Source of the DNA: CAVZOY01 sp963777095
GTDB lineage: Bacteria; Actinomycetota; Actinomycetes; Mycobacteriales; Geodermatophilaceae
DNA length: 64,000 nucleotides
Reading direction: 5' to 3'
NCBI GenBank assembly: GCA_963777095.1
Contig: CAVZOY010000006.1
Span: forward strand, 186,001-250,000
Shown here: piece after piece, positions 34,420 to 46,148 of the stretch
How the letters are laid out: the number at the start of each line of letters is the position of its first letter
How positions within the stretch are numbered: the stretch's first letter is position 1
Translations under genes and position numbers: made by a program
The notes under the pieces: generated by a model
What the model was told of the DNA's origin: nothing
Databases searched by the model: none
Seen by the model: the letters and a program-made list of their open reading frames with translations, nothing else

Positions 34420-35536
34420 ATGAGCATCACCGTTCCCGCCGACCTCCTCCCCGCCGACGGCCGCTTCGGCTGCGGCCCGTCCAAGGTGCGCCCGGAGGCC
34501 CTGCAGGCTCTGGCCACCGAGGGGGCGGCGGTGATGGGCACGTCCCACCGGCAGGCCCCGGTCAAGGGCCTGGTCCGGCAGGTGCGGGAGGGCATCTCGC
34601 AGCTGTTCGACCTCCCGGACGGCTACGAGGTGGTGCTCGGCAACGGCGGGACGACGGCGTTCTGGGACGCCGCCATCTGTCGGCCTGGTGCGCGAGCGCA
34701 GCGCCCACGGCAGCTACGGCGAGTTCTCCGCCAAGTTCGCCTCCGGGGTGGCCGAGGCGCCGTTCCTCGGCGACCCGGTGATCGCCAAGGGCGAGCCGGG
34801 CACGCTGGCCCTGCCGACCGCGGAGAAGGGCGTCGACGTCTACGCGTGGGCGCACAACGAGACCTCGACCGGCGTGATGGCGCCCGTCGAGCGGCCCCGT
34901 GGAGCCGACGCCGACGCCCTGGTGCTCATCGACGCGACCAGCGGCGCCGGCGGACTGCCGGTCGACATCGACGAGACCGACGTCTACTACTTCGCGCCGC
35001 AGAAGGCGTTCGCCGCCGACGGCGGCCTGTGGGTCGCGGCGATGTCCCGCGACGCCCTGGACAGGGTGGCCGAGATCAAGGCCTCCGGCCGCTGGATCCC
35101 GGGCTTCCTCGACCTGTCGATCGCCGTCGACAACTCGTCCAAGGATCAGACCTACAACACCCCGGCGGTGGCCACGCTCTTCCTGCTGGCCGACCAGATC
35201 CGCTGGCTGCTCGACCTCGGCGGGCTCAGCGGCGCCGTCGCCCGCACCCGCGACTCGTCGAGCCGGCTGTACGGCTGGGCCGAGAAGTCGTCGTTCGCCA
35301 CACCGTTCGTCGCCGACCCGGAGCAGCGCTCGCTCGTCGTCGGCACGATCGACTTCGACGAGTCGGTCGACGCCGCGCAGGTCGCCACGATCCTCCGGGC
35401 GCACGGCGTCGTCGACATCGAGCCGTACCGCAAGCTGGGCCGCAACCAGCTGCGCGTGGGCATGTTCCCCGCCGTCGACCCCGACGACGTCAGCGCGCTC
35501 ACCGCGTCGATCGACTACGTCGTCGAGCGGCTCTAG
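34420..35536 (+). CDS. serC: Phosphoserine transaminase (frameshifted)
   Basis: About 371 aa. Actinobacterial SerC: FGCGPSKVRPEALQALA, MGTSHRQAPVKGLVRQVREG, VVLGNGGTTAFWDAAI, HGSYGEFSAKFA, AHNETSTGVMAPVERP, the PLP-lysine segment VYYFAPQKAFAADGGLW, and LRVGMFPAVDPDDVSAL. One extra base at 34679-34682 shifts frame 1 to frame 2 between AAIC and LVRERSAHG. As serC is normally the only serine-synthesis aminotransferase, the break is probably a sequence error. Confidence 0.92.
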
Positions 35537-35643
35537 AACACAGCGCGCGGCCTCTCAGGGACGGCAGGTAACTTGCGAAGGGTGCCGCGACGCGTCGGCT
35601 CCGGCCGCACCGTCGACGTGCCCGTGTCCCTGCGGAGGTGAGC

Positions 35644-38338
<2,695 letters not shown>

Positions 38339-38348
38339 ACCGCGGAGG

Positions 38349-39828
38349 TCAGCCCGGCAGCAGCCAGGTGTCCTTCACCGCGGCTCCGGTGTCGAGAGCG
38401 AGATCCGACGTCCGCTCCCCCGCGGCCACCCGGGTCAGGGGGGCCTCGACGACACGAACCCGGCCGCCCCGCGTCGCGGCGGAGAAGATCCGCAGATCGA
38501 CCGCCCGGGGCAGCAGCCGGCCCGCGACCAGCGTCGGCGCGGTGGACGCCGACACGAACGAGCGGGCGATGAACCGGTGCGGAGCCGCCGCGACCTCGGC
38601 CTGCAGCTCCGCCAGTTCGGCCGCGGAGCACTCCGGGCCGACCACCGTCGGGCCGCCGCCGTACGCCCCCATCGGCACCACCACCAGCTCGTGCAGCCGG
38701 TCGCGCACCTCGGTCCACTGCCCGCCGTCGGCGAGCACCCAGGTCGGCACCTGCTCGAGGAGCGGCTCCTCGCCGAGGTAGAACCGGATCATCTCCGGCA
38801 CGCCCGCGAACGTCGTGGGGTCGTCGGCCAGGGCGTTGCCCGGCACGTCGACGAGGCCCAGCCGGCCCGCCCGCACGGCCTCCCCGAGCAGCGCGCCGAC
38901 CGTCTGGCCCGAGGGGGTCCGGGATGCGGCGAGCTCGGCGTCGTCGAGGCGCAGGTGCAGGACGTCGACCGGCTGCCGCTGGGCGCCGACGCCCATCGCA
39001 ACGCCGCCGTCCACCCGCGGCCAGAGGTCGGAGGGAGCTCCCAGCGGCACGTCCAGCGCCGCGGCGAGCGACGTCTCCTCGCCGGTCGGGGAGAGCAGGT
39101 CGGCGGAGCGCAGCAGGGCGATCGCGGGCGGCCCGGCGCACGCCGGCGGCGCCGCGGCCTCCAGCGCCGCACGGAGCAGGGGCAGCGCGTCGGCCGGATC
39201 GGCGACGTCCGACGGAGGAAGCAGGTCCGGAGCGCCGGCCGCGACCGCCCGCCGCACGGCGAACGGCGAGTCCGAGGCCGCCGGGTCCACGGGCGTCGTC
39301 CCCCCGGACCAGCCACCGGCCGTCGGCCGTGCGCACGACGTCGCAGCCGAGCAGGCCGATACGCCGCTGGCCCGGCCAGGCCATGCCGACGGCCCCCGGA
39401 TGGTGGCCGGGGCTGCCGACGACGGCCCATTCGGGCAGCGCACCCGCCCGGACGATCTCAGGTGCCCGGTCGGGGTCGCTGCGCCGCCGGCCGCTCGCGC
39501 GGTAGACGTCGGCGAGGAACGCGTCCAGCGCCCGGTGCCGCTGCGCCACCCCCGCCGCCAGGGCGTCCCAGCTGCGACGGTCGAGCGGCCGCGGCACCGG
39601 GTCCAGGGGCACCGCGTGCACTGCGGGGCGGCCGTCGCGGCGGACGGCGATCTCGCCACCGCAGGCACGGAAGGCCGCCGAGGCGGCCGAGGCCGAACCC
39701 GGCAGGTCGGGGTGCGCCAGCACGGGGGCCAGCACCGCGGCTGCGTCGTGCAGCCGACCGGAGGCTGCCACCACCTCGTCCCCTCCGGTCGCCGGATAGC
39801 CGGCGAGGGCAGGCACGTCGGGGCTCAC
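38349..39828 (-). CDS. Circularly permuted ATP-grasp type 2 protein (frameshifted)
   Basis: About 493 aa. N-terminal half: PLDPVPRPLDRRSWDALAAGVAQRHRALDAFLADVYR and WLVRGD; C-terminal half: RRAVAAGAP, LADDPTTFAGVPEMIRFYLGEEPLLEQVPTWVL, RFIARSFVSASTAPTLVAGRLLPRAVDLRIFS and the closing AAVKDTWLL, the CP-ATP-grasp tail. A frame break at 39294-39306 (run of six C) joins the halves. These proteins usually pair with alpha-E (DUF403) and transglutaminase-like genes in a predicted peptide-modifying system; none is present here. Function unknown. GTG 39828 start. Confidence 0.75.
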
Positions 39829-40039
39829 GACTCCCGATCGAACCAGTCTCGTGCCCGTTTCCCCGGCTGAACGGCGGGGTGATGTCCTCCGAACGGGTGG
39901 GAGTCCGGGCGCGGACGGGACGTCGCGACGGTGACGCGCCGTAAGGGGCGTGCTTGCGGGACCGCCCGCCGCCGCGCGGATAGCCTGCGGGGCCAGGACT
40001 CTCTCCGGGTCCGGTCCGGTCGGTCTGCGGGAGGTCGCC

Positions 40040-40978
40040 ATGCGCACGGTGCGCCTCGTGGCGCTCTCCGAGGACGGCAGGAGCCTGATCCTCGCCCTGG
40101 ACGACGCCGACGGCGGCGAGGTCGAGCGGTTCGAGCTGCCGGTCGACGAGCGCCTGCGCGCGGCCGCGCGCGGCGACGCCCGCCGGCTGGGCCAGATCGA
40201 CGTCGGGCTCGGCGCCGCGCTGTCGCCGCGGGTCATCCAGTCCCGCATCCGCGCCGGTCAGACGCCCGAACAGGTCGCCGCCGACTCCGGCGCCCCGGTC
40301 GAGCGGATCATGCGCTTCGCCCACCCGGTGCTGCAGGAGCGCGAGCGGGTGGCCGAGCAGGCCCGCGAGGCGCGCGTGCGGCTGTCCGAGGGCACGCTGA
40401 CGGTCAACCTGCACCAGTTCATGGCCGAGCGGGTGCGGATGATCGGCACGGATCCGCACGCCGTCGCGTACGACGCGTACCGCGCCGACGACGGCACCTG
40501 GCTGGTCACCGGCTCCTGGCGGTCGGGCGAGGAGTCCGGCACCGCGTGCTGGGCCTTCGACGTCGCCGGTCGCACGGTCACGCCGTCGGACGCCGCGACG
40601 ATGGACTTCGCCGAGGGCACCCGCCTGGTCCGCGTCGTCCCCGACGTGCCGCATCAGCCCTCGGCTCCCCGCGGCCGGACCGTGTCGGTCCTGCGTGACG
40701 AGCCGACGGCGCCCGCCCCCGCCGACCCGGCCGATCGCGAGGCGGAGCGCCCGACCGAGGACCTCGGCCCCGTGACGGAGCAGATTCCCGGGCCCGTGAC
40801 GGACGACGCGCCCCGCACCCCGACCGCGTCCGGCGTGGTCGACGCCTCCTACCTCGACGAGCTCGCCGAGCACGACACCGTCGTCCTCGGCCGCGGCGAG
40901 GAGGGCGACGACGACGACCCGCGGGTGCACATCCCGGCCTGGGAGGACATCGTCTTCGGGGTCCGCCGCCACCGTTGA
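40040..40978 (+). CDS. sepH: Cell division regulator SepH (DUF3071)
   Basis: A 312-aa FtsZ regulator of actinobacteria. The N-terminal DUF3071 domain (MRTVRLVALSEDGRSLILALDDADGGEVERFELPVDERLRAA) contains the helix-turn-helix stretch LSPRVIQSRIRAGQTPEQVAADSGAPVERIMRFAHPV; DGTWLVTGSW and FDVAGRTVTP follow; the C-terminal 90 residues are acidic, Pro-rich and disordered, ending in a conserved VHIPAWEDIVFGVRR. GGGAGG lies 6 nt before ATG 40040 and TAGCCT at 39981 is a likely -10. SepH binds FtsZ and promotes Z-ring assembly in Streptomyces and Mycobacterium. Confidence 0.93.
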   Translation: MRTVRLVALSEDGRSLILALDDADGGEVERFELPVDERLRAAARGDARRLGQIDVGLGAALSPRVIQSRIRAGQTPEQVAADSGAPVERIMRFAHPVLQERERVAEQAREARVRLSEGTLTVNLHQFMAERVRMIGTDPHAVAYDAYRADDGTWLVTGSWRSGEESGTACWAFDVAGRTVTPSDAATMDFAEGTRLVRVVPDVPHQPSAPRGRTVSVLRDEPTAPAPADPADREAERPTEDLGPVTEQIPGPVTDDAPRTPTASGVVDASYLDELAEHDTVVLGRGEEGDDDDPRVHIPAWEDIVFGVRRHR

Positions 40979-41063
40979 GGCGCTCTGCAGGGGCCCGCCG
41001 CGAGCGTGCGAGCGGTGGGGGTAGAGGGTCCATATTTCGTTCGCCTCGGTCAGTACCTGCACC

Positions 41064-41069
41064 TAGCCT
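41064..41069 (+). promoter_or_regulatory. -10 element (TAGCCT) of the ABC exporter operon
   Basis: TAGCCT ends 9 nt before the ATG at 41079, giving a near-leaderless message. GGAG at 41071-41074 might serve as a short ribosome-binding site. Confidence 0.45.
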
Positions 41070-41078
41070 CGGAGCATC

Positions 41079-42857
41079 ATGCGCAGCTCCGACGACCCGC
41101 CCGCCCATACCGGCAGGCTGTCCGCACTCCTGCGACTGATCCCGTTCGCCCGGCCCTACCGCGGGCTGATCGCGCTCACCTTCACCGGCGCGCTGCTGGC
41201 CTCGCTGGCCCAGATCACCATCCCGCTGGTCACCGCGGCCGTGGTCGACGGCCCGCTGGCCGAGGGCGACAGCGCGGGGCTGGTGCCGCTGGTCGCACTG
41301 GCGCTGCTGTTCGGCGTCGCCGAGGCCGCGCTGTTCTTCGTGCGCCGCTGGGCGATGAACAAGAGCAGCCTCCAGCTCGAGCGCGATCTGCGCGGCGCGC
41401 TGTACGCGCGGCTGCAACGGCTGCCGGTCTCGTTCCACGACCGCTGGGCCTCCGGCCAGCTGCTCTCCCGCGCCTTCACCGACATGAGCACGATCCGCCG
41501 GTTCGTCGGCTTCGCCGGGGTCTTCCTCGTGGTGAACCTGATGATGTGCGCCGTCGTCGTGGTGCTGCTGCTCGTCACCTACTGGCCGCTCGGCGTAGGG
41601 GTGCTCCTCACGACCGTTCCGCTGACGATCGTCGGGCTGCGCTGGGAGAAGCGCTACAACGTGCAGTCCCGGGCGGTCCAGGACGAGCAGGGCGAGATCG
41701 CCACGGACGTCGAGGAGTCGCTGCAGGGCATCCGGGTGATCCGCTCGCTGGGCCGCAGCGGGCTGGTGGCCGGTCGGTTCGACGCCAAGGCGCTGCGATT
41801 GCGCGGCCTCGAGCTGAACAAGATCCGCACGCTGGCCCTGCTGTGGTGCATCTTCGAGTTCCACCCGCAGATCACGCTGGCGGTGATCCTGGTCGGCGGC
41901 GCGTTCGCCGTCTCCTCCGGAGCGCTCACCATCGGTGGTCTGGTCGGCTTCGTCGCGCTGTTCACGGTGCTCGTCTGGCCGATCCTGTCCCTGGGCTTCC
42001 TCATCGCCCACGCGCAGGAGACCGCCAGCGCCTGCGACCGCATCGGCGAGCTGCTCGACGCCCCGATCACCGTCACCGACCGGCCGGGCGCCCGGCCGGC
42101 ACCGGTCGGCACCCCTGCCCGCCTCCGGTTCGACAGGGTCGTGTTCACCTACCCCGGCTCGGACCGGCCGGTCCTGGACGGCCTCGACCTCGACGTCGCC
42201 CCGGGTGAGACGGTGGCTCTCGTCGGGGCCACCGGCTCGGGCAAGACGACGCTCACCGCGCTGGTCCCGCGGCTCCAGGACGTCAGCGACGGCCGGGTCA
42301 CCCTCGACGGACACGACGTCCGCGACCTGCCACTGACCCAGCTGCGCGGCCTCGTCGCCGTCACGTTCGAGGACGCCACGCTCTTCTCGATGAGCGTCCG
42401 CGAGAACCTGTCGCTCGGCCGGCCCGACGCCACCGACGAGGAGGTCGCCGAGGCGCTGCGCGTCGCGCATGCCGACTTCGTGCACGAGCTGCCCTGGGGG
42501 TTGGACACCCGCATCGGCGAACAGGGCCTGTCGCTGTCCGGTGGTCAGCGGCAGCGGCTGGCGCTGGCCCGGGCGGTCGTCGGCCGGCCGTCGGTGCTCG
42601 TGCTCGACGACCCGCTGTCGGCGCTGGACGTGCACACCGAGGCACTGGTCGAGCAGGCGCTGCGCGAGGTCCTGAGCGAGACCACGGCCCTGGTGGTCGC
42701 CCACCGCGCGTCGACGGTGCTGCTCGCCGACCGCGTCGCGCTGCTCCGGCACGGCCGGATCGTCGCCGTCGGCGCGCACCGCGAGCTGCTCGCCGAGGTG
42801 CCGGAGTACCGCGACCTGCTCGCGCAGGACAGCGAGCTGGCGGAGGCGGCCCGGTGA
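41079..42857 (+). CDS. ABC exporter half-transporter with degenerate nucleotide site
   Basis: A 592-aa type IV ABC exporter: six-helix membrane domain (residues about 20-310) plus NBD. Walker A VGATGSGKTT, signature LSLSGGQRQRLALARA, H-loop AHRAST. The Walker B ends LVLDDPLSALD, Asp replacing the catalytic Glu, and the Q-loop reads TFEDATLF, Glu replacing Gln. This half thus supplies the degenerate catalytic site of a heterodimer. The partner starts within its stop codon (GTGA). It resembles the mycobacterial Rv1273c/Rv1272c pair; cargo unknown. Confidence 0.92.
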   Translation: MRSSDDPPAHTGRLSALLRLIPFARPYRGLIALTFTGALLASLAQITIPLVTAAVVDGPLAEGDSAGLVPLVALALLFGVAEAALFFVRRWAMNKSSLQLERDLRGALYARLQRLPVSFHDRWASGQLLSRAFTDMSTIRRFVGFAGVFLVVNLMMCAVVVVLLLVTYWPLGVGVLLTTVPLTIVGLRWEKRYNVQSRAVQDEQGEIATDVEESLQGIRVIRSLGRSGLVAGRFDAKALRLRGLELNKIRTLALLWCIFEFHPQITLAVILVGGAFAVSSGALTIGGLVGFVALFTVLVWPILSLGFLIAHAQETASACDRIGELLDAPITVTDRPGARPAPVGTPARLRFDRVVFTYPGSDRPVLDGLDLDVAPGETVALVGATGSGKTTLTALVPRLQDVSDGRVTLDGHDVRDLPLTQLRGLVAVTFEDATLFSMSVRENLSLGRPDATDEEVAEALRVAHADFVHELPWGLDTRIGEQGLSLSGGQRQRLALARAVVGRPSVLVLDDPLSALDVHTEALVEQALREVLSETTALVVAHRASTVLLADRVALLRHGRIVAVGAHRELLAEVPEYRDLLAQDSELAEAAR

Positions 42858-44683
42858 GCGCCGTCGACGACCAGTGGCGCGGGATCGCCGAGCAGGAGGA
42901 CGACGACGCCGTCCCTTCCGGCGCGCTGCCGCGGGCCCGCACCCGGCGGCTCCTCGCCGAGCTGATCCGGCCCTACCGGCGCACGATGTGGGCGCTGCTG
43001 GCCACGATCCTGGGACAGAACCTTGCCTGGCTGGCCGGGCCGCTGCTGATCGGGATCGGCATCGACGTGGCCGTCCCGGCGCTGATCGAGGGTGATCCCT
43101 GGCCGCTGGCCTGGATCACCGCGGCGATGGTCGCGGCGGCGCTGGCCGACACCGGCCTGCGGTTCCTGTTCCTCACCCGCTCCGGCCGGGTGGGCCAGGC
43201 GATGCTGCTCGAGCTGCGCCGCCGGGTGTTCCGGCACCTGCAACGGCTGCCGTTGTCCTTCCACGAGCGCTACACGTCCGGCCGCGCGATCAGCCGGCTG
43301 ACCAGCGACGTCGAGGCGCTCGCCGAGCTGCTCGACGAGGGCCTGGACAACCTGCTCACGGCCGCCTTCAGCGTGCTCACGATCGGCGTCGTCCTGATCG
43401 TGCTGGACTGGCCGCTGGGGCTGGTCTCGCTGCTGGGCTTCCCCGTGCTGTTCTGGCTGACCCGCTGGTTCCAGCGCCAGTCCACGGCCGCGTACCGGCG
43501 CACCCGCGAGACGATCGCGGCGCTGATCGTGCAGTTCACCGAGACCTTCGGCGGCATCCGGGCCGTCCAGGCGTTCCGGCGCGAGCCGCGCAACGAGCAG
43601 CTGCAGGCCGTGCTCAACGAGGACAACCGGCAGGCTAACCACCGGGCGTTCTGGCTGATGGCCGTGTTCATCCCCGCCGTCACGCTGATCGGCAACCTGA
43701 CCACCGTCGCCGTCCTCGGCTACGGCTCGTGGCGGGTGCTCGAGGGCAGCCTGGCCGTGGGCACGCTGGTCTCGTTCCTCCTGTACCTGCGCCGGTTCTT
43801 CGACCCGCTGCAGGACGTGGCGATGTTCTACAACGCCTACCAGTCCGCGGCCGCCGCGCTCGACAAGCTGTCCGCCCTGCTCGCCGAGGAGCCCGCGGTC
43901 GCCGAACCGACCGACCCGGTGCCGCTGCCGGCGGCCCGGGGCGCCGTGCGCCTCGAGGGCGTCCGCTTCGGCTACACCGACCGCACGGTGCTGCACCGGC
44001 TCGACCTCGACGTGCCGGCCGGGCAGACCGTCGCTCTGGTGGGGGCGACCGGCGCGGGCAAGTCGACCGTCGCGCGGCTGGCCGCACGGTTCTACGACCC
44101 GGTCGAGGGCCGGGTGCTGCTCGACGGCGTCCCGCTGGACCGGTTGTCCGACGCCGACCTGCGGCGGGCGGTGGTCATGGTGACCCAGGAGAGCTTCCTG
44201 TTCTCGGGCACCGTGGCCGACAACATCGCGTTCGGCCGGCCCGGTGCGTCCCGCGCGGAGGTCGAGGACGCCGCCCGGGCCATCGGGGCGCACGAGTTCA
44301 TCGCCGCGCTGCCCGAGGGCTACGACACCGAGGTGCACAAGCGCGGTGGGCGGCTCTCGGCCGGCCAGCGACAGCTGGTGAGCTTCGCCCGAGCCTTCCT
44401 CGCCGACCCGGCGGTGCTGATCCTCGACGAGGCGACCAGCTCCCTCGACGTCCCGAGCGAGCGGCTGGTGCAGCACGCCCTCGGCACGCTGCTGGCCGAC
44501 CGGACGGCGCTGATCATCGCCCACCGGCTCTCGACGGTGGAGATCGCCGACCGAGTGCTGGTGATCGCCGACGGGCGGGTGATCGAGGACGGCACACCGT
44601 CCGACCTGGTCGGTGGCACCGGCGACTTCGCCGGGCTGCACCGGGCATGGGTCGACAGCCTCGTGGTCGACCGCCCGGTGTGA
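42854..44683 (+). CDS. ABC exporter half-transporter, catalytic partner
   Basis: A 609-aa membrane-NBD fusion. Six helices after a 40-residue acidic N-terminus, the coupling-helix region SFHERYTSGRAISRLTSDVEAL, Walker A VGATGAGKST, canonical Q-loop VTQESFLFSG, Walker B VLILDEATSSLD with the catalytic Glu, and H-loop AHRLST. Its signature is RLSAGQRQL (LSAGQ instead of LSGGQ). With the upstream gene it forms a heterodimeric exporter containing one consensus and one degenerate ATP site. 4-bp overlap with the partner. Confidence 0.93.
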   Translation: MSAVDDQWRGIAEQEDDDAVPSGALPRARTRRLLAELIRPYRRTMWALLATILGQNLAWLAGPLLIGIGIDVAVPALIEGDPWPLAWITAAMVAAALADTGLRFLFLTRSGRVGQAMLLELRRRVFRHLQRLPLSFHERYTSGRAISRLTSDVEALAELLDEGLDNLLTAAFSVLTIGVVLIVLDWPLGLVSLLGFPVLFWLTRWFQRQSTAAYRRTRETIAALIVQFTETFGGIRAVQAFRREPRNEQLQAVLNEDNRQANHRAFWLMAVFIPAVTLIGNLTTVAVLGYGSWRVLEGSLAVGTLVSFLLYLRRFFDPLQDVAMFYNAYQSAAAALDKLSALLAEEPAVAEPTDPVPLPAARGAVRLEGVRFGYTDRTVLHRLDLDVPAGQTVALVGATGAGKSTVARLAARFYDPVEGRVLLDGVPLDRLSDADLRRAVVMVTQESFLFSGTVADNIAFGRPGASRAEVEDAARAIGAHEFIAALPEGYDTEVHKRGGRLSAGQRQLVSFARAFLADPAVLILDEATSSLDVPSERLVQHALGTLLADRTALIIAHRLSTVEIADRVLVIADGRVIEDGTPSDLVGGTGDFAGLHRAWVDSLVVDRPV

Positions 44684-44694
44684 CATCCGGGTGA

Positions 44695-44712
44695 ACCGGG
44701 ATCGTCCCGGGT
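44695..44712. terminator. Small GC hairpin after the ABC exporter operon
   Basis: CCGGGA-TCG-TCCCGG can form a 6-bp stem with a 3-nt loop 12 bp beyond the exporter stop. No U-tract. Weak terminator candidate. Confidence 0.3.
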
Positions 44713-44766
44713 CTCCGCCGCGTTGGACCGGGTAGCCAGCCGTTCCGCGAGTGCAGGAGGGACGTC

Positions 44767-45249
44767 ATGTCGATGTCGGTGTCGATGCCCCTGGGTGGCG
44801 TCCAGGTCGCGTCCTTCGACTCGTACGAGCAGGCCCAGGCGGCCGTCGACCACCTGTCGGACGAGAAGTTCCCGGTCGAGAACGTGACGATCATCGGCAG
44901 CGACCTGCGCATGGTCGAGAAGGTGCTCGGCCGAATGACGATGGGTCGCGCCGTCGGCGCCGGAGCCGCGGGCGGCGCCTGGTGGGGTCTGTTCGTCGGC
45001 CTGCTGCTCGGCATCTTCTCGGCGGACGGCGGCGCCTGGCTCGGCTCGGTGCTGGCCGGCCTGCTGATCGGCCTGGTGTTCGGCGCGCTGTTCGGCGCGA
45101 TGGGCTTCGCTGCCACCCGCGGCAAGCGCGACTTCACCAGCACGAGCAAGATCGTCGCCGCTCGGTACGACGTCATGTGCGCGCCGCCGCAGGCCGAGCA
45201 CGCGCGGGAGATCCTCGCCCGGTTCGCCCTCCGCAGCCCCGGCGCCTAG
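44767..45249 (+). CDS. General-stress-protein-17M-like membrane protein
   Basis: A 160-aa protein. Residues 10-55 form the GSP17M-type domain (VQVASFDSYEQAQAAVDHLSDEKFPVENVTIIGSDLRMVEKV); then two Gly/Ala-rich membrane helices separated by SADGGAW (AVGAGAAGGAWWGLFVGLLLGIF and LAGLLIGLVFGALFGAM) and a soluble tail. AGGAGG lies about 7 nt before the ATG. GTCT-N15-GGGTAG at 44711-44735 resembles an actinobacterial SigB promoter, which would suit a stress gene. The end overlaps the convergent TrmH gene by 4 bp. Confidence 0.85.
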   Translation: MSMSVSMPLGGVQVASFDSYEQAQAAVDHLSDEKFPVENVTIIGSDLRMVEKVLGRMTMGRAVGAGAAGGAWWGLFVGLLLGIFSADGGAWLGSVLAGLLIGLVFGALFGAMGFAATRGKRDFTSTSKIVAARYDVMCAPPQAEHAREILARFALRSPGA

Positions 45250-46047
45250 CGCAGCGTCGCGAACGCCACCGCCGCCGCGGCGGCCACGCCGAGGGAGTCC
45301 ACGCCCTCGCGCATCGGTATCCGGGCGCGCACCCGCGCCGCCCGCTGCGCCTCCGGGGTCAGCCCGGGCCCCTCGGCGCCGAGCAGCACGGCCGTGCGCG
45401 GATTGGTGCGCGGATCGACCGAGTCCAGGTCGACCGCGTCGTCGGCGGGGGTCAGCGCGACGGTCAGGTAGCCGGCGTCGTGCAGCCGGGCCAGGTCCCC
45501 CGGCCAGTCCGGCAGGACGGCGAACGGCAGCGACAGCACGTGCCCCATCGACACCCGCACCGAGCGGCGGTAGAGCGGGTCGGCGCACCGCGGGTCGAGC
45601 AGCAGTCCGTCCACCCCCAGTGCGACCGCCGACCGCGCGATCGAGCCGAGGTTCTCCGCGTCGTTGAGCGCCTCCAGCACCGCGAGCCGGCGGGGCGCCG
45701 CCGGGTCCGGCCCGGCGAGCAGCGCATCGACGTCGGCCGGCGGTCGCCGGTCGGCCGACGCCAGGACGCCCCGGGTCAGCCGGAAGCCGATGACCTCCGA
45801 CAGGACCCACTTGTCCGCCTCGTAGGCCGGCACCCCGGGCGGCAGGTCGAGGTCCGGCCAGCCGCCCGGGCACGCCCAGCACGGCACGCACCCGGTACGG
45901 CGAGGCCAGCAGCCGCCGCACTGCGGGAACCCCCTCGACGATGACCGGCCCGGTGCCGCGCTCGGTGCCGGGCCGGCGGTCCCCCGCCACCAGGTCGCGG
46001 AACTCGGCGACCCGCTCGTCGGCGGGGTCGGTGATCGTCTCGGGCAC
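45246..46047 (-). CDS. SpoU/TrmH-family RNA 2'-O-methyltransferase (frameshifted)
   Basis: About 266 aa, SPOUT knot fold. N-terminal substrate-binding part (AEFRDLVAGDR, VIVEGVPAVRRLLASPYRVRAVL); catalytic motifs RLAVLEALNDAENLGSIARSAVALGVDGLLLDPRCADPLYRRSVRVSMGHVL, TAVLLGAEGPGLTPEA and VRARIPMREGVDSLGVAAAAAVAF. One extra base at 45853-45857 splits the N-terminal 60 residues from the rest. GTG 46047 is chosen; ATG 46104 is an alternative. The rRNA or tRNA target is not readable from sequence. Confidence 0.9.
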
Positions 46048-46081
46048 CGGGCGATTCTCCCCGGCGGGCCCGCGCGGGCCG

Positions 46082-46111
46082 TTGACCGGTCGACTGCATT
46101 TCATCTACCGT
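46082..46111 (+). promoter_or_regulatory. Promoter of the ABC-TetR operon
   Basis: TTGACC (46082-46087), 18 nt, TACCGT (46106-46111). Both boxes fit actinobacterial vegetative promoters. The predicted start lies inside the direct repeats that follow. Confidence 0.5.
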
Positions 46112-46134
46112 TGAGTTCATCAGGCGTTGAGTTC
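46109..46134. repeat. Direct repeat CGTTGAGTTC x2, candidate TetR operator
   Basis: CGTTGAGTTC occurs at 46109-46118 and again at 46125-46134, offset by 16 bp, covering the predicted transcription start of the operon that ends in tetR. The position suits an autoregulatory operator, although TetR sites are usually palindromic. Confidence 0.5.
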
Positions 46135-46148
46135 TTCGGAGGCTCGCC

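Noticed and set aside
44724..44736. TTGGAC followed by TAGCCA as a vegetative promoter
   Set aside because: The two boxes are only about 4 bp apart, incompatible with sigma-70-type spacing.
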